The notes under the pieces are model-generated. The model did no database searches, was not told the origin of the DNA, and saw only the letters and a list, made by a program, of their open reading frames with translations. The position numbers were made by a program, and so were the translations under genes. A stretch of DNA of 64,000 nt from positions 434,001 through 498,000 of the forward strand of contig NZ_JANYUY010000001.1 of NCBI RefSeq assembly GCF_025060755.1, written 5' to 3'. Within the stretch, counting starts at the first letter, position 1; each line of letters begins with the position of its first letter. Source of the DNA: Paenibacillus doosanensis (GTDB lineage: Bacteria; Bacillota; Bacilli; Paenibacillales; NBRC-103111). Shown piece after piece: positions 25,135 to 33,522 of the stretch.

Positions 25135-25162
25135 TGAAAACGTATACATTACATCCTATAAT
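25135..25162 (+). promoter_or_regulatory. cre-like site overlapping the promoter of the solute-binding protein
   Basis: TGAAAACGTATACA (25135-25148) matches the CcpA cre consensus TGWAANCGNTNWCA at 13 of 14 positions. TATAAT at 25157-25162 follows, so the site covers the -35 region. CcpA binding would repress transcription when preferred sugars are present. Confidence 0.55.
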
Positions 25163-25196
25163 GGTAAACAATTCAAAAACGTAAAGGAGGAAGAAA

Positions 25197-26519
25197 ATGG
25201 CAACCCGTTTATTCCGAACGTCCATCTATACGTTGTCCGCGCTAGCGGTACTCACTGGCTGTACTATGCCGGCTGCAGCTCCGGGCGATCCGCTAGCAGA
25301 CAAGCAATCCCCCGGCCCGTCATCGCCGGATAACGAAATCTTCATTTACACCGTTTATCCCGTTTTTGGCAAAGAAGACGTCTGGGAAAAGCAAGTCGGC
25401 CAATTTTTGAAAAAAAAGTTTCCCGAGCTCACCTTTAAGCATGCGCAGTGGGACAATCCGGGCAGGCAGTATCAGGATTTGATCGCGGCGGGAACGGTTC
25501 CCGATATTATTTTCGACAACCCCGGGATGAACTACCAGCGTTATATTTTGAAAAACGATCTCCAATACGATATGAGCGATCTGATTAAAAAGTATAATTT
25601 CGATACGAGCCAGTTGAATCCGGCCTTCATGGCGCAAATACAACGCTTGTCGCCGGAAGGAAAAATGTACGGCCTTCCGTTCATGTCGGGCGAGTTCGTG
25701 CTTTTCTACAACAAGGACATCTTCGATAAATTCGGGGTCGATTATCCGAAGGACGGTATGACCTACGATGAAATCTACGAGATGGCCAAGAAGCTGACCC
25801 GCGTCGAAGGGGAGCGCACATACAAAGGGTATCAGCAGCATCCCGGCTTATATATGACCTATAATCAGTTGTCGCTGTCGCCGCTCAGTCTGACGGAGGA
25901 CAAAGCCGAACTCAGCTCGCCCGGATGGAAGAAGCTGGTCGACAATCTGCGGCGGTTTTACGAAATTCCGGCGAACCAGTTTACGTCCGTCGACGACTTC
26001 CCGAAAGGCAATATGGCCATGACCGTCCATGTATCCGGCAAAATCGTGCAGTGGTACGAGCAAAATAAAAACCTGAATTTCGATATCGCCTCCATGCCTT
26101 CCTTCGCCGATGCGCCGGGAGTGAAGGCCCAGCCGAACATCAACGTCGCTTATATTACGAAGCAATCGACCAAGAAGGATCAGGCGTTTCAAGTCATTCA
26201 ATACTTGCTTTCCGAGGAGATGCAGATCAATTACGCCAAGGACGGCAATATCGGCGCTCTGCAAACCCCCAAGGTTCAAGAAGCGTTCGGCAAAAATCTG
26301 CCGCAAATGCAGGGCAAGCATGCGCAAGCGATCTTCTACGGCAAGAACGCCATGCCTCCGGCGGCTCGCGCTCCCGGTCTCACCTATATCGACGTGCCTG
26401 TGCACAACGTGTTCCAGCCTTTGATCTTCTCCGAATCCAAAGATTCCGTCACCGCGCTTCGGATGGTGGAGGAAGCGGCTACGAAAGCGATCCAAACCGA
26501 GAAAGCCGCAAGCCAATAA
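25197..26519 (+). CDS. ABC-transporter solute-binding lipoprotein (family 1, sugar type)
   Basis: The 440-residue protein has a lipoprotein signal (lipobox LTGC, Cys22) and a type-2 periplasmic-binding fold typical of family 1: QDLIAAGTVPDIIF, then YGLPFMSGEFVLFYNKDIFDKFGVDYPKDGMTYDE. AAAGGAGG precedes the ATG. No permease or ATPase gene is adjacent, so it must work with components elsewhere or serve as a sensor accessory. The cre-like site at its promoter fits a carbohydrate role. Confidence 0.85.
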   Translation: MATRLFRTSIYTLSALAVLTGCTMPAAAPGDPLADKQSPGPSSPDNEIFIYTVYPVFGKEDVWEKQVGQFLKKKFPELTFKHAQWDNPGRQYQDLIAAGTVPDIIFDNPGMNYQRYILKNDLQYDMSDLIKKYNFDTSQLNPAFMAQIQRLSPEGKMYGLPFMSGEFVLFYNKDIFDKFGVDYPKDGMTYDEIYEMAKKLTRVEGERTYKGYQQHPGLYMTYNQLSLSPLSLTEDKAELSSPGWKKLVDNLRRFYEIPANQFTSVDDFPKGNMAMTVHVSGKIVQWYEQNKNLNFDIASMPSFADAPGVKAQPNINVAYITKQSTKKDQAFQVIQYLLSEEMQINYAKDGNIGALQTPKVQEAFGKNLPQMQGKHAQAIFYGKNAMPPAARAPGLTYIDVPVHNVFQPLIFSESKDSVTALRMVEEAATKAIQTEKAASQ

Positions 26520-26532
26520 ACCATGCCTCCAT

Positions 26533-26570
26533 AATGGACTCTGCCTGCCGTTATCGGGGTCCATTTTTTT
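26533..26570 (+). terminator. Terminator of the solute-binding-protein gene
   Basis: AATGGAC and GTCCATT pair (26533-26539 with 26559-26565) and are followed by a T run to 26570. It lies just after the stop codon. Confidence 0.75.
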
Positions 26571-26593
26571 CATTATTAGGGCTAATCAAAATG

Positions 26594-26622
26594 AGAAAAA
26601 CCTGTTCATCGCTGAACAGGTT
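26594..26622 (-). terminator. Terminator of the acidic small gene
   Basis: AACCTGTTCA and TGAACAGGTT form a perfect 10-bp stem with a four-base loop; on the minus strand TTTTTC follows. Confidence 0.75.
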
Positions 26623-26661
26623 GTAGGTTATGTTCTTGGAGAAGGGATTTGGAGTCTCTCG

Positions 26662-26928
26662 CTATTCGCTTGCTTCTTCGTTTGCCTCATCTTCCGACGA
26701 TTCGTCGGGTTCTTCCTGTGCCGCGGCTTCCGGCTGCTCTTCGCATTCACCGTCCTCCGCTTCTTCTTCCGATTCCGTTTCTTCTGGCGCTTCGCATGCT
26801 TCATCCTCGGCTTCGTCCACAATCTCTTCTGCCGCCGCTTCTCCGGCGTCCTCTGAAGCGCTTACATTTTCTTCGAACGCAGCGTCGGCCTCTACCGGCA
26901 ATTCATCTTTTTGAAATTCTTCTCCCAT
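26662..26928 (-). CDS. Highly acidic low-complexity protein (88 residues)
   Basis: GGAGGG lies six bases before ATG 26928 and a perfect terminator follows, so this is a real transcription unit. The product (MGEEFQKDELPVEADAAFEEN then long Glu/Asp/Ser/Ala tracts) is more than a third acidic residues and has two Cys. It is probably intrinsically disordered. It has no signal peptide and no family I recognise; it might be a molecular mimic of nucleic acid, but there is no direct support. Confidence 0.6.
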   Translation of the reverse strand: MGEEFQKDELPVEADAAFEENVSASEDAGEAAAEEIVDEAEDEACEAPEETESEEEAEDGECEEQPEAAAQEEPDESSEDEANEEASE

Positions 26929-27042
26929 AGCAATCCCTCCAATTTGCACTTAGTTTCCCTAAGTGTGTTACTATTGTATGCCGGAGGAACGCCGTTTAGA
27001 AGTATGCTGAAAAAAATGAACTGCCTGCAGCCGACAGCGGTT

Positions 27043-27591
27043 TTAGAACTCCGTTTGCTCCTCTTCCACAATATTTTGCAGGTCGTCGGCCGTAATCGTG
27101 AGCAAGCGGTAATCGGTCCGCTCGGCCAGCTTGAGCGCCTGCTCCTTGATGAACTTCGGAGAGCCTTCCTTCTCTTCGTCGTACAACAATAGAATGCCGT
27201 CGGAGTTGCGCAGCAAAAACTTGTTTTTCTCCCGGAACTGCCACGGTCCGTCGTAGGCCGTCTTGGTTACGCTGTTGACGTAATCGGCGCGCTGCATAAT
27301 GTCCGCGTACAACCCCTTTTTCTCCTCGCTCCAGTTCTCCTCCTGCTGCAAAAAAGGGGTGATGACGGCCAGCTGCAGCTGAGGATAATCTTCGCGCAGC
27401 TCCAGCGCCGCCTCGGCCGCCCACAGCTCGACGCCCCACTGCCCGCTGACGATCGCCCATTCCAAGCCTTCGTCGACGAGCGATAGCAGCCGCTTTTTGA
27501 TCGCCTTCTTAATGATCGCGATACCGGGATGCTTGAGTGAAAAGATGCCAAGCTCCGACGCCTTATAGCCGGTAATCAGAACCCGCTTCAT
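27043..27591 (-). CDS. ypsA: YpsA-family (DUF1273, SLOG-like) protein
   Basis: The 182-residue protein begins MKRVLITGYKASELGIF and contains IVSGQWGVELWAAEAALEL, ENWSEEKKGLYADIMQRADYVNSVT and GILLLYDEEKEGSPKFI, all signatures of YpsA. The SLOG fold binds nucleotides or related ligands; overproduced Bacillus YpsA affects cell division. I start at ATG 27591, whose bases overlap the TGA of the upstream MFS gene (ATGA), so it is translationally coupled to a transporter. Confidence 0.85.
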   Translation of the reverse strand: MKRVLITGYKASELGIFSLKHPGIAIIKKAIKKRLLSLVDEGLEWAIVSGQWGVELWAAEAALELREDYPQLQLAVITPFLQQEENWSEEKKGLYADIMQRADYVNSVTKTAYDGPWQFREKNKFLLRNSDGILLLYDEEKEGSPKFIKEQALKLAERTDYRLLTITADDLQNIVEEEQTEF

Positions 27592-28784
27592 CCGTGTAAC
27601 GCCCCTTTCTGTTCGGCCGCCGCCGACCGCTGCCTGCTTTCTCTGACGATAACCCAGCCGATGCATGCGGCGCACGCCAGCGCAATCCAAGCATTGTACA
27701 TGAACACGCTCCTCATTCCGAACGACTCGCTGGCGAAGCCGCCGATGAAGCTGCCGATAATCCGGGCCACGCCCAGGCTGAGAAGACCGTTCAGCGTCTG
27801 GCCGCTTGCCTTAAGCTCCTTGGGAACTTCCCGGTTAATATACATCGCCATAGTCACGGTAAGCACGATAAACATAAGCCCGTGCAGCAGCTGCGCAGGC
27901 AGTACCCAATACGGATTTTCGGTGAAGGAGAAGGCGAACCAGCGCAGCGCCGTAGCGATGCTCGATACGAGAAATACATGCGTCAGCCGCACTTTGGCCA
28001 TAATCCGGCCAGCCAGCAGCAGAAACGGAATTTCGCTGATCGACGAGATGACCATCGACCAGCCGATCATGACGTTGTCCGCGCCAAGCTCGCGGAAGTA
28101 TATCGGGAAAAACGAATAGTAGTAGCCCAGCGTAATTTGCAGCACGAGGTTAATCCCCATATACAGCATCAGCTTGCGGTTTTTGAACAGCACCCAAACC
28201 TGCATTTTGCTGCCGGACGATTGATAACCGGACACTTTGGGGAATTTCAGCAGCAAGAACAGCGAAATCAGCATGACGACGGCAAAAACCGGAAACAGGT
28301 ACTGAATGCTGACCTTCGCCAAATAACCGAAACCGAGGGACATGAGCGCGAACCCGATCGTTCCGCCGAGACGAATCGGCCCGAACGCCCAGCGCTTCTG
28401 CTTATCCAGCTCTTCCAGCGTGATCGCGTCGCTGATAGCGAAGATCGACGTTTGAAAGAAAGTGAACAAGCACACCATCGCAAGCAAATAATAAAACGCC
28501 GTGGACAGCGGAAAGAGCAGGATCATCACCCCGCTGCCTACAAGCAGTGCGGCCAATACCGAGTTTTTTGTCTTCGCCCTGTCTCCGATCGTTCCCCACA
28601 TCGGCTGGGCCAGCACGGCCACGAGCGGTCCCAAGCTCAAGAGAGTGCCGATTTCGGCCGGAGCCGCGCCCACCGATTGGAAATAAACCGGAATGTAAGT
28701 GCCGTAGACGGCATTGCCCATATAGATGACCATATAAAACAGCAAAAAATAGATCATAAGAAATTTTCGCTCTTTTCGCTCCAA
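27588..28784 (-). CDS. MFS transporter
   Basis: The 398-residue, twelve-helix protein has MFS features (helix 2-3 loop MWGTIGDRAKTKNS; NREVPKELKASGQTLNGLL in the second half) and resembles the nucleoside or phenylpropionate permease branch. The start is uncertain: TTG 28784 has no ribosome binding site, while ATG 28757 would remove nine residues and has AGAG about 12 bases upstream. Its TGA overlaps the start of ypsA. The substrate is unknown. Confidence 0.75.
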   Translation of the reverse strand: MERKERKFLMIYFLLFYMVIYMGNAVYGTYIPVYFQSVGAAPAEIGTLLSLGPLVAVLAQPMWGTIGDRAKTKNSVLAALLVGSGVMILLFPLSTAFYYLLAMVCLFTFFQTSIFAISDAITLEELDKQKRWAFGPIRLGGTIGFALMSLGFGYLAKVSIQYLFPVFAVVMLISLFLLLKFPKVSGYQSSGSKMQVWVLFKNRKLMLYMGINLVLQITLGYYYSFFPIYFRELGADNVMIGWSMVISSISEIPFLLLAGRIMAKVRLTHVFLVSSIATALRWFAFSFTENPYWVLPAQLLHGLMFIVLTVTMAMYINREVPKELKASGQTLNGLLSLGVARIIGSFIGGFASESFGMRSVFMYNAWIALACAACIGWVIVRESRQRSAAAEQKGALHG

Positions 28785-28831
28785 AGTGAGAGTACGAGCC
28801 TATTATCTCACCGGCATCCGGGCTTGACAAT

Positions 28832-28850
28832 GCATTTTCTAATAAAATGC
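28832..28850. promoter_or_regulatory. Perfect inverted repeat upstream of the MFS/ypsA operon
   Basis: GCATTTT and AAAATGC flank CTAAT. The site lies about 50 bp upstream of the MFS start in a divergent intergenic region and could be an operator. No promoter of clear quality is visible around it. Confidence 0.35.
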
Positions 28851-29017
28851 GAACGAGCGGCGGCTCGAACAACAATAAGCGAAGGGCTGTCCAAGGCGGC
28901 GAAACTTCTGGTACAATAGGTAATAACTGCGGAAGCCGAGGGCAACAGCGATCGGACAATGCTTTCGCATGCGCAGTCAGCGCGTTTCACCACATTTCTA
29001 ATCGGGAGAAGATCGAG

Positions 29018-29224
29018 ATGGAGTTCATAGTCGACCGTATCGAGAATAAGGTTGAATTGTTCGAAGCGTATGATTTGAAAACGCTGGAGAGAAAAATAGA
29101 GGAGCAAATCCAGAACAACAAAGCGCTGCTGCTGGACGTGCAGTCGATACAGCACAGCGTCGCGTTCGATCCGAATATCGGCAAGATGCTGTACAGCGCA
29201 GCCGTTCATTTTAAAGCGAAGTAA
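29018..29224 (+). CDS. Small conserved protein of unknown function (68 residues)
   Basis: GGGAG lies nine bases before ATG 29018. The cytosolic protein (MEFIVDRIENKVELFEAYDL...) ends with a segment predicted to be helical and has no Cys. It resembles small Bacillus proteins I remember as DUF2536, but I am not sure. It lies 28 bp before the YuiH-like gene and is probably cotranscribed with it. Confidence 0.6.
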   Translation: MEFIVDRIENKVELFEAYDLKTLERKIEEQIQNNKALLLDVQSIQHSVAFDPNIGKMLYSAAVHFKAK

Positions 29225-29252
29225 ACTATCCCAAAGGAGCTTAGAGCACATC

Positions 29253-29924
29253 ATGAACAATAAAGCCGAAAGATTGAAACAAATGAAGCCCGTTCAACCG
29301 GCGGGCGGCCATGCGTACGGAGACCGGCTGCCGCCCGGACAAGTCGTTACGGAGCGCTTCCCGATTTTGCATGAGGGCGAGGTCCCCGAATACGATATGT
29401 CCAAGTGGGATTTTCGGATTTTCGGCGAAGTCGAGAAAGCCGCCGTCTTCTCGTTCGACGAGCTGATGAAGCTGCCGCAAACGACCGTCCGCTGCGATAT
29501 TCACTGCGTCACTCGCTGGAGCAAATTCGATACCGAATGGCGCGGCGTTCTGTTCAAGGACTTGCTGAAGGAGCTTGAGGTCAAGCCTTCCGCCCGCTAT
29601 GTCATGGTTCACGCCGATCACGATTACGAGACGAACGTGCCTTTGGCCGACCTGCTCGGCGACGATATTTTGCTCGCTACCCACTATAACGGCGCTCCTT
29701 TAACGCCAAAACACGGTTATCCGATGCGTTTAATCGTCCCTCATCTGTATTTTTGGAAAAGCGCCAAATGGATTCGCGGGTTCGAGTTTATGAACGAGGA
29801 CCGGGCCGGCTTCTGGGAGAGCAACGGCTTTCACCTGTACGGAGACGCCTTCCGCGAGCAGCGGTTTTCCGGCGAAGCGCTCGACATTCCGGAAGATGAA
29901 TGGGTACATAAAGACTTCGATTAA
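29253..29924 (+). CDS. Sulfite-oxidase-like molybdopterin protein (YuiH type)
   Basis: The 223-residue protein has the oxidoreductase molybdopterin-binding domain: the Moco-ligating Cys lies in RCDIHCVTRWSKFDTEW, followed by FKDLLKELEVKPSA and LIVPHLYFWKSAKWIRGFEFM. It has neither the heme nor the dimer domain of full sulfite oxidases and lacks a Tat signal, so it is cytoplasmic, as in Bacillus YuiH. Its substrate is unknown. AAAGGAG precedes the ATG and a terminator follows. Confidence 0.8.
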   Translation: MNNKAERLKQMKPVQPAGGHAYGDRLPPGQVVTERFPILHEGEVPEYDMSKWDFRIFGEVEKAAVFSFDELMKLPQTTVRCDIHCVTRWSKFDTEWRGVLFKDLLKELEVKPSARYVMVHADHDYETNVPLADLLGDDILLATHYNGAPLTPKHGYPMRLIVPHLYFWKSAKWIRGFEFMNEDRAGFWESNGFHLYGDAFREQRFSGEALDIPEDEWVHKDFD

Positions 29925-29938
29925 TGCCTCTGTAGACG

Positions 29939-29983
29939 AACACCCCCGCAAGTTCTTTTGGCCGAGCCTGCGGAGGTGTTTTT
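29939..29983 (+). terminator. Terminator of the YuiH-like gene
   Basis: AACACCCCCGCA and TGCGGAGGTGTT pair around an 18-base loop, followed by TTTT. Confidence 0.75.
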
Positions 29984-29989
29984 CGCTAT

Positions 29990-30577
29990 TTATACGTGTT
30001 TCTCAAAATGGTATTCCATTTCACCCGCCATCGCTGCGGGCGTATCGCCGGTATCAAGGAAATGATGCAAGTAAATCGGCTGAAACTCGCCGAAGTCCAC
30101 CTGCTTGTAAAATTCGTAGCACGGAAAGCCGTCATGAGAGCCGCTAATATGAGCGGTGCCGTCTTCCTTCGCCTTGATGCGGAGCGCATAATCGGGCGAC
30201 GGCGCGCCCGGCCGCAGCGGATTGCTTACGCTCGCTCTCATCGTAAACGTCACTTCGCTCTCGCCCCAAACCTCATTTTCCATAACGATGCCTTCCGTCG
30301 AAGCATGTCCCTGCCGGTAAGTGACCGTTCCGTCGGAGCCGGTCACCTTGAGCACCGTGACCCCTGTCGCGCCGAAGGAAACGAGCCTCCGCTTGGCAAA
30401 ATCGACCACGACCTCCTGCTCGACCCTGGATCTTCCCGTATTTACCGCATGAGGAGTAAAACCGCGAATATCCGCCGCAAATTCCAGCCGATTCCCGCTT
30501 GCGGGATCATGCGCCGGCGGCAGCCAAGCCATCCCCCCGATAAAGACGCTCGCTCTAAATTTTACGATATCAGCCAT
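29990..30577 (-). CDS. Protein of unknown function, beta-rich (195 residues)
   Basis: The protein (MADIVKFRASVFIGGMAWLPP...) is beta-strand-rich with no signal peptide, membrane segment or metal motif. Repeated patterns such as VVVDFAKRRLVSFGATGV and EGTAHISGSH-like stretches suggest a single sandwich or barrel. GAGAGGG lies about ten bases upstream. I do not recognise the family. It is a monocistronic unit convergent with the YuiH-like gene. Confidence 0.55.
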   Translation of the reverse strand: MADIVKFRASVFIGGMAWLPPAHDPASGNRLEFAADIRGFTPHAVNTGRSRVEQEVVVDFAKRRLVSFGATGVTVLKVTGSDGTVTYRQGHASTEGIVMENEVWGESEVTFTMRASVSNPLRPGAPSPDYALRIKAKEDGTAHISGSHDGFPCYEFYKQVDFGEFQPIYLHHFLDTGDTPAAMAGEMEYHFEKHV

Positions 30578-30772
30578 GCGCTTATCCCTCTCTTTGCTAG
30601 AACCAATCCCCCAAAAGTGACGTGATGCTCTGAAGCTTATTCCATCCGCATCCAGCCTAAGCTGGATCGGCGTCTAACCCTTCCTCTGGGATCGTTCTAT
30701 GGGTAGACATTCCTTTCGGGGGAGCCCCCGGATTTCCACAGCAAATTGCTGCGCATCATTTCCTAAACAATT

Positions 30773-30810
30773 AAAAAACGCCCCGCCGCAGAGTGCTCTG
30801 CTTAAGCGGG
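30773..30810 (-). terminator. Terminator of kduI
   Basis: On the minus strand CCCGC pairs with GCGGG and GCAGA with TCTGC in one stem, followed by GCG and six T. It lies 43 bp after the kduI stop. Confidence 0.65.
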
Positions 30811-30852
30811 ACGGCTTCTTGTTATCGCCTTATTCAAGGCGCTTCAAAACGA

Positions 30853-31686
30853 TTAACGAAGATCCTTCGGTTCAACCTTGTCCATGTCGTGGAACACTTG
30901 GTTCTCGCCGGCCATAGCCCAAATGAACGTGTAGTTGTTCGTACCGACGCCGGAGTGAATCGACCAGCTCGGGGAGATGATCGCTTGCTCGTTGCGCACA
31001 ACGAGGTGGCGGGTTTCGCTAGGTTCGCCCATAAAGTGGAACACCAGGCCGTCTTCCGGCATATCAAAGTAGAAGTAGACCTCGGAACGGCGGTTGTGCG
31101 TATGGCAAGGCATCGTATTCCACATGTTGCCCGGCTTCAGCAAAGTCATACCCATAACCAATTGACAGCTTTGAACGCCGTTCAAATGGATATATCTGTG
31201 GATGACGCGCTCGTTGGACGAATTGATCGAACCGAGGTGCTCGGTTTCCGCTTCTTCCAGACCGACTTTCACGGTTGGGTATTGCTTGTGAGCCGGCGTG
31301 GAGTTGAAGTAGAAGCGAGCAGGATTCGCGGAATCCGCGCTTTTGAACGTAACGTCTTTATTGCCAAGCCCGATATACAGGCAGTCTCTCGTATTCAATT
31401 CGTATTCGGTACCTTCAACGACAACCGAACCTTTTGGTCCTACGTTGATAATCCCGATTTCGCGGCGCTCCAGGAAGTAGTCGGCACCCATCTCATGCTT
31501 GTCCGCTTCGAGCTTGATCGGCTCGGAAGCAGGAATAACGCCCCCGGTAATAAAACGGTCTACGTGGCTGTATACCATGGTCAATTTGCCAGGAACGAAC
31601 AACCCTTCGATCAAATACTCTTTTCTAAGTCTGTCCGTATCGTACGATTTCGTTTCCGTCGGATTTGTCGCATAGCGGATTTCCAT
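30853..31686 (-). CDS. kduI: 5-Dehydro-4-deoxy-D-glucuronate isomerase
   Basis: KduI isomerises 5-keto-4-deoxyuronate to 2,5-diketo-3-deoxygluconate in pectin and alginate-type uronate degradation. The 277-residue protein has the usual length and all zinc ligands: His195, His197 and Glu202 (CHTHNRRSEVYFYF) and His244 (WSIHSG). ATG 31686 has GAGGAGG eleven bases upstream. The usual partner kduD and pectate lyases are not adjacent, so the pathway is scattered. A LacI/CcpA-like palindrome lies at 31745. Confidence 0.92.
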   Translation of the reverse strand: MEIRYATNPTETKSYDTDRLRKEYLIEGLFVPGKLTMVYSHVDRFITGGVIPASEPIKLEADKHEMGADYFLERREIGIINVGPKGSVVVEGTEYELNTRDCLYIGLGNKDVTFKSADSANPARFYFNSTPAHKQYPTVKVGLEEAETEHLGSINSSNERVIHRYIHLNGVQSCQLVMGMTLLKPGNMWNTMPCHTHNRRSEVYFYFDMPEDGLVFHFMGEPSETRHLVVRNEQAIISPSWSIHSGVGTNNYTFIWAMAGENQVFHDMDKVEPKDLR

Positions 31687-31744
31687 AGCAATAATTGCCT
31701 CCTCAATAATGATTGGTTGCGTCGATTTCGGATCGGTTGCATCC

Positions 31745-31757
31745 GTAAAACGTTTCA
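31745..31757. promoter_or_regulatory. LacI-family operator-like palindrome upstream of kduI
   Basis: GTAAAACGTTTCA has the CG-centred AAACGTTT core of LacI/CcpA/KdgR-type operators. It lies about 60-70 bp upstream of the kduI start, at promoter distance. Confidence 0.4.
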
Positions 31758-31960
31758 ATTCGACAAAAAAGCGAATTCCGTTTCGTCCGCTCCCCTGTAT
31801 ATGGTAACATAAAAAGTCTTCCCTCGCTACCGCCATCGAGGATGTTCGAGCTTTGTCACATAATTGTCCCGCTTTTCTCCGTTTTCCCGAACAGATGCAA
31901 ATCCCGAAATTCCGGTCGGGGCCGGGGCAAAATAGTTCGGATCTTTTTCCAAAACAGCCC

Positions 31961-31989
31961 GTGACTCCCCCGGGTGAAAATGGTATAAT
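31961..31989 (+). promoter_or_regulatory. Promoter of the aminotransferase gene
   Basis: GTGACT and TATAAT (31984-31989) are separated by 17 bp and lie 59 bp before the ATG at 32048. Confidence 0.6.
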
Positions 31990-32047
31990 ATAGCCTAATG
32001 TCAGGCCTGTAAAAAGTATAGTTAGACGAATGGAAGGATGGAGCGAG

Positions 32048-33355
32048 ATGAACCCTCTTGCACAACAGCTGAACGACACGATTGCCAAAGAAAACCCGCA
32101 TGTTTTCGACATGCTTTCCAGCCTTGGGAAGCAAATCTACTTTCCTAAAGTAGGCATCCTGAGCCAATCGGCCGAAGCGAAGCAAAAAGCGAAGAAATTT
32201 AACGCCACCATCGGAACCGCATTGGAGAACGGCAAGCCAATGCACTTGAAGGTGATTCAAGATACATTGTCCGCTTACGATCCTAAGGACATTTACGAAT
32301 ACGCCCCTCCTGCGGGCAAGCCGGAGCTGCGCAGCGCATGGCGCGAGAAGATGCTTGAGGAGAATCCTTCCCTTCGCGGCAAAAGCCTGGGCAATCCGAT
32401 CGCAACGAACGCTCTGACGCACGGACTCAGCATCGTCGCCGATTTGTACGCCGATGCCGGCGATGCGGTCATCATCCCCGACAAAAACTGGGAAAACTAC
32501 GAGCTGACCTTCGGTATCCGCCGCGGCGCCGAAATCGTATACTATCCTCTATATAACAGCGAGCGCAAATTCAACGCCGAAGGGCTGCGCAGCGCGCTGC
32601 TCGCGCAAAAGGACAAAGGCAAGGCGATCGTCGTATTGAACTTCCCGAATAATCCGACGGGCTATACGCCGGGCGTCGAGGAAGGCCGAGAAATCGTAGC
32701 GGCTATCAAGGATGCGGCGGAAGCGGGCATCAATGTCGTCGCCGTAACCGACGACGCGTACTTCGGCTTGTTCTTCGAAGAGTCCTTGCACGAATCGCTC
32801 GCCGGTCAGCTAACCGGGCTGCATCCTCGCGTGCTGTCCGTCAAGATCGACGGAGCGACCAAGGAAGAGTACGTGTGGGGCTTCCGCGTCGGCTTCATCA
32901 CCTACGCCGGCCAAAGCGAACCGCTGCTTGCCGCCTTGGAGCAAAAAACGATGGGGATTATCCGCGCCACGATTTCCAGCGGACCTCATCCTTCGCAAAC
33001 CTTTGTGCTGCATGCTCTGAAATCCCCTGATTTCAAAGCGCAAAAGCTGGAGAAATCGAACATCATGAAAGGCCGCGCCAACAAAGTAAAAAGCATTCTG
33101 GACTCGGGCAAATTCGATGCGGCTTGGGAATACTACCCGTTCAACTCCGGTTACTTCATGTGCTTGAAGCTGAAAACCGTCGACGCGGAAACGCTCCGCG
33201 TTCATCTGCTCGACCAATACGGCATCGGAACGATCGCCCTAGGCGAAACCGATCTGCGCGTTGCATTCTCCTGCATCGAAGAAGAAAATCTCGAAGAGCT
33301 GTACGAGACGATTTTCCAAGGCGTTCAGGATTTGCAAAAAGTCTCCTCCAAATAA
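32048..33355 (+). CDS. Class I/II aminotransferase (PLP-dependent)
   Basis: The 435-residue protein has fold-type-I motifs: NNPTGY (Asn201-202), Asp235/Asp236 with Tyr238, the Schiff-base region KIDGATKEE with Lys272 and Arg280. The N-terminal part is distinct from ordinary aspartate aminotransferases. ATG 32048 is four bases from GGAG within AAGGATGGAG; an upstream ATG would add six residues. The gene is monocistronic with promoter and terminator; the substrate cannot be assigned. Confidence 0.85.
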   Translation: MNPLAQQLNDTIAKENPHVFDMLSSLGKQIYFPKVGILSQSAEAKQKAKKFNATIGTALENGKPMHLKVIQDTLSAYDPKDIYEYAPPAGKPELRSAWREKMLEENPSLRGKSLGNPIATNALTHGLSIVADLYADAGDAVIIPDKNWENYELTFGIRRGAEIVYYPLYNSERKFNAEGLRSALLAQKDKGKAIVVLNFPNNPTGYTPGVEEGREIVAAIKDAAEAGINVVAVTDDAYFGLFFEESLHESLAGQLTGLHPRVLSVKIDGATKEEYVWGFRVGFITYAGQSEPLLAALEQKTMGIIRATISSGPHPSQTFVLHALKSPDFKAQKLEKSNIMKGRANKVKSILDSGKFDAAWEYYPFNSGYFMCLKLKTVDAETLRVHLLDQYGIGTIALGETDLRVAFSCIEEENLEELYETIFQGVQDLQKVSSK

Positions 33356-33368
33356 ACAATCCCACAAA

Positions 33369-33400
33369 AACCTGGCGGACATTTTTCCGTCAGGTTTTTT
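33369..33400 (+). terminator. Terminator of the aminotransferase gene
   Basis: AACCTG-CGG pairs with CCG-CAGGTT around an A/T loop, followed by six T. Confidence 0.8.
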
Positions 33401-33522
33401 GCAGTTCGCGCTGCTCTAACGGCTTCCTCCCCTCCGCCATCCCGATGTCCCGGTCGCTTCATGCAAACAGGCCGCCGATCGGCAGCCTAAACGAAGCGGA
33501 GCGATGCGCGTTATGCGGAATG

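Noticed and set aside
27591-27690. A 33-residue N-terminal extension of YpsA
   Set aside because: The extra residues overlap the MFS gene and lack a ribosome site; known YpsA proteins begin at the MKRVLITGYK position.
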